Shown: one piece after another, positions 5,198 to 6,624 of the stretch | Numbering within the stretch: the first letter of the stretch is position 1 | How the letters are laid out: the number at the start of each line of letters is the position of its first letter | Assembly (NCBI GenBank): GCA_017547345.1 | Contig: JAFYPY010000036.1 | Location: 1-6,624, forward strand | Origin: Bacillota bacterium | Lineage (GTDB): Bacteria; Bacillota_A; Clostridia; Peptostreptococcales; Anaerovoracaceae | Length of the DNA: 6,624 nucleotides | Reading direction: 5' to 3' | Translations under genes and position numbers: made by a program | Notes under the pieces: model-generated | What the model was told of the DNA's origin: nothing | What the model saw: only the letters and a program-made list of their open reading frames with translations | Databases searched by the model: none

Positions 5198-5842
5198 ATG
5201 AAACGAACAAAGACACTTGAGTTGGCACAGATGGCTTTACTTGCTACTTTAGTTGTAGTTTTAGCATTTGTACCATACGTGGGATATATTAGAATCCCAG
5301 TCCTTGCCATTCAGGCAACGACAATTCACATTCCGGTAATTATCGGATCAATTTTGTTAGGCCCTAAGTGCGGGGCAATTCTTGGTGGTCTATTTGGACT
5401 AACAAGTTTAATCAATAATACTTTCCAGCCTGGCATAACGTCATTCTGCTTCTCACCTTTTGTACAGATTGGCGAAGATATGGGTGGAAGTCCACTAGCT
5501 TTAATTGTATGCTTTGTACCAAGAATTCTTATTGGAGTAGTACCATACTTTGTGTACAAGGGAATTCAGTTCCTCAACAGAGACAGTGACAAAGGAAGAA
5601 AATTCTCACTTCTTGTAGCAGGTGTCGCAGGCTCACTTACTAACACAATTTTAGTAATGAGCATGATTTACATATTCTTTGGACAGGCGTATGCAGAAGC
5701 AAGAAACATCGCTTATGAAGCAATTGTTGGCGTAATTATGTCAGTAGTTGCAATAAACGGTACAATTGAAGCGATTATTGCGGCTCTAATTGCATCAGCA
5801 GTAGCTACGGCTATTATGAAGAGCAAAATATTAAAGAAGTAA
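5198..5842 (+). CDS. panT: ECF transporter substrate-binding (S) component, PanT-like pantothenate importer
   Basis: This is a membrane-embedded S component of an energy-coupling factor vitamin transporter, which captures the vitamin and docks onto a shared EcfA-EcfA'-EcfT module. The 214-residue protein has about six hydrophobic segments (roughly 10-28, 40-58, 58-75, 99-120, 135-160 and 175-205). The first helix carries small alanines (A10, A13, A16), as in the EcfT-docking face of the family. The TTIHIPVIIGSILLGPKCGAILG block (41-63) and GLTSLI with the SPF segment (67-88) resemble PanT. No EcfA or EcfT gene is in the window, as expected for group II systems with a shared module. Substrate assignment rests on that resemblance plus coaX 18 bp downstream and divergent coaBC. 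The ATG at 5198 has a strong AAGGAGGG 7 nt upstream, which the leader RNA may mask. A different vitamin is possible but less likely. Confidence 0.82.
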   Translation: MKRTKTLELAQMALLATLVVVLAFVPYVGYIRIPVLAIQATTIHIPVIIGSILLGPKCGAILGGLFGLTSLINNTFQPGITSFCFSPFVQIGEDMGGSPLALIVCFVPRILIGVVPYFVYKGIQFLNRDSDKGRKFSLLVAGVAGSLTNTILVMSMIYIFFGQAYAEARNIAYEAIVGVIMSVVAINGTIEAIIAALIASAVATAIMKSKILKK

Positions 5843-5860
5843 AGAATCTGGAGGAAAAAG

Positions 5861-6624
5861 ATGATTCTGGTAATAGATATAGGAAATACAAATATAGTAC
5901 TTGGTTGTTATGATGGTGACAAAGTGGTATTTAGAGAAAGAGTATCAAGCACACAGAAAGCGACAGATCTTGAATACGCTGTAAGCATTAAAACTGCACT
6001 CGAAATGAATCGCATTTCTTTAGATGGTGTTAGCGGTGTAATTATGTCATCTGTAGTGCCATCTATTACCAATACATTCAAGAGGGCTATTGAAAAACTT
6101 TGCGGAATCAAACCGATTGTTGTAGAACCTGGCATTAAGACGGGGCTAAGCATCAAAATTGATAACCCTGCTCAGCTTGGTAGTGACCTAGTAGTAGATG
6201 CAGTTGCAGGCACAGCTGAATATCCGGTTCCTCAGATTATCATCGATATGGGTACAGCGACTACATACTCTGTTATAGATAATAAGAAAAACTATATCGG
6301 CGGCATGATTACTACGGGTATGGCTGTTTCAACAGATGCACTTATTGGCAGAACTGCACAGCTTCCAAAGATTGCTTTTGATACACCTAAGAGACTTATC
6401 GGCAAGAATACTGTAGAATGTCTTCAGAGTGGTATTATGTATTCCACGGCGTGCAGCATTGATGGAATGATCGAAAGAATCGAAGCAGAATTAGGCGAAA
6501 AGTGCACAGTCATTGCCACAGGAGGACTTGCACACCTAATCACACCACTTTGCAAGAGAGAAATCATCCTTGATGAAGATCTAATGCTAAAGGGTTTAAT
6601 CAACATTTATAAGAGAAACTGCGA
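5861..6624 (+). CDS. coaX: Type III pantothenate kinase (CoaX), last residues outside the window
   Basis: CoaX phosphorylates pantothenate with ATP to 4'-phosphopantothenate, the first committed step of coenzyme A synthesis. Unlike type I kinases, it is not feedback-inhibited by CoA in characterised cases. The 254 visible codons are nearly the whole protein (usual length about 255-260). ASKHA-fold motifs are DIGNTNIVLG (6-15, phosphate loop), GSDLVVDAVAG (107-117) with the presumed catalytic base Asp109, IIDMGTATTYSVID (127-140) and the adenosine-site ATGGLA (219-224). Two motif positions differ from the Bacillus form: the usual GADR is GSDL, and the usual I-x-PG is ITTG (150-153). The ATG at 5861 has GGAGG 9 nt upstream and follows the panT stop by 18 bp, so the two genes are very probably co-transcribed, linking uptake directly to metabolic trapping of pantothenate. 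Confidence 0.95.
   Translation, partial: MILVIDIGNTNIVLGCYDGDKVVFRERVSSTQKATDLEYAVSIKTALEMNRISLDGVSGVIMSSVVPSITNTFKRAIEKLCGIKPIVVEPGIKTGLSIKIDNPAQLGSDLVVDAVAGTAEYPVPQIIIDMGTATTYSVIDNKKNYIGGMITTGMAVSTDALIGRTAQLPKIAFDTPKRLIGKNTVECLQSGIMYSTACSIDGMIERIEAELGEKCTVIATGGLAHLITPLCKREIILDEDLMLKGLINIYKRNC

Noticed and set aside
4974..5310. Two minus-strand open frames over the panT leader and panT start
   Set aside because: They run antisense to the leader RNA and the conserved start of panT, overlap each other, and have no convincing start signals.
5908..6606. Minus-strand open frames of 82 and 60 codons opposite coaX
   Set aside because: They are shadows of coaX; all conserved kinase motifs read on the plus strand.

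Overview
The window looks like chromosomal DNA from a low-GC, endospore-forming member of the Clostridia. The evidence is a stage II sporulation protein R, a SipL-type spore coat morphogenesis protein (DUF3794 plus LysM, a clostridial arrangement), a Re-citrate-synthase-type enzyme of anaerobes, an ECF-type vitamin transporter subunit and a type III pantothenate kinase. There is no rRNA, tRNA, CRISPR array, insertion sequence or phage gene. Genus cannot be fixed from the sequence alone.

Layout: four genes lie on the minus strand and two on the plus strand, diverging from a 254-bp region (4944-5197). Reading leftward from it come coaBC (3756-4943) with its own terminator, then sipL (2007-3650), then spoIIR (1248-1955, only 51 bp after sipL) ending in a strong terminator, then a Re-citrate synthase/isopropylmalate-synthase-family gene (start at 1109, C-terminus cut off by the window edge). 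Reading rightward come a PanT-like pantothenate transporter subunit (5198-5842) and coaX (5861 to the window end, missing only the last few codons).

How the genes work together: panT, coaX and coaBC form a coenzyme A block. It covers pantothenate uptake, phosphorylation to 4'-phosphopantothenate, coupling to cysteine and decarboxylation to 4'-phosphopantetheine. sipL and spoIIR form a sporulation block. SpoIIR is the forespore signal that activates sigma-E in the mother cell, and SipL is a mother-cell coat protein. A good sigma-E-like promoter precedes sipL, and a weaker sigma-F-like site sits in the short gap before spoIIR.

Most interesting features: (1) a structured leader RNA of about 95 nt before panT-coaX, closed by a long-range stem whose 3' strand can instead pair with the panT ribosome binding site. 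It resembles a translational riboswitch and I cannot assign it to a known class. (2) The CoaC domain of CoaBC has Asn where the catalytic Cys of the 'ACG' substrate flap is expected. (3) The sipL-spoIIR order could place the sigma-E-activating signal downstream of a sigma-E promoter.
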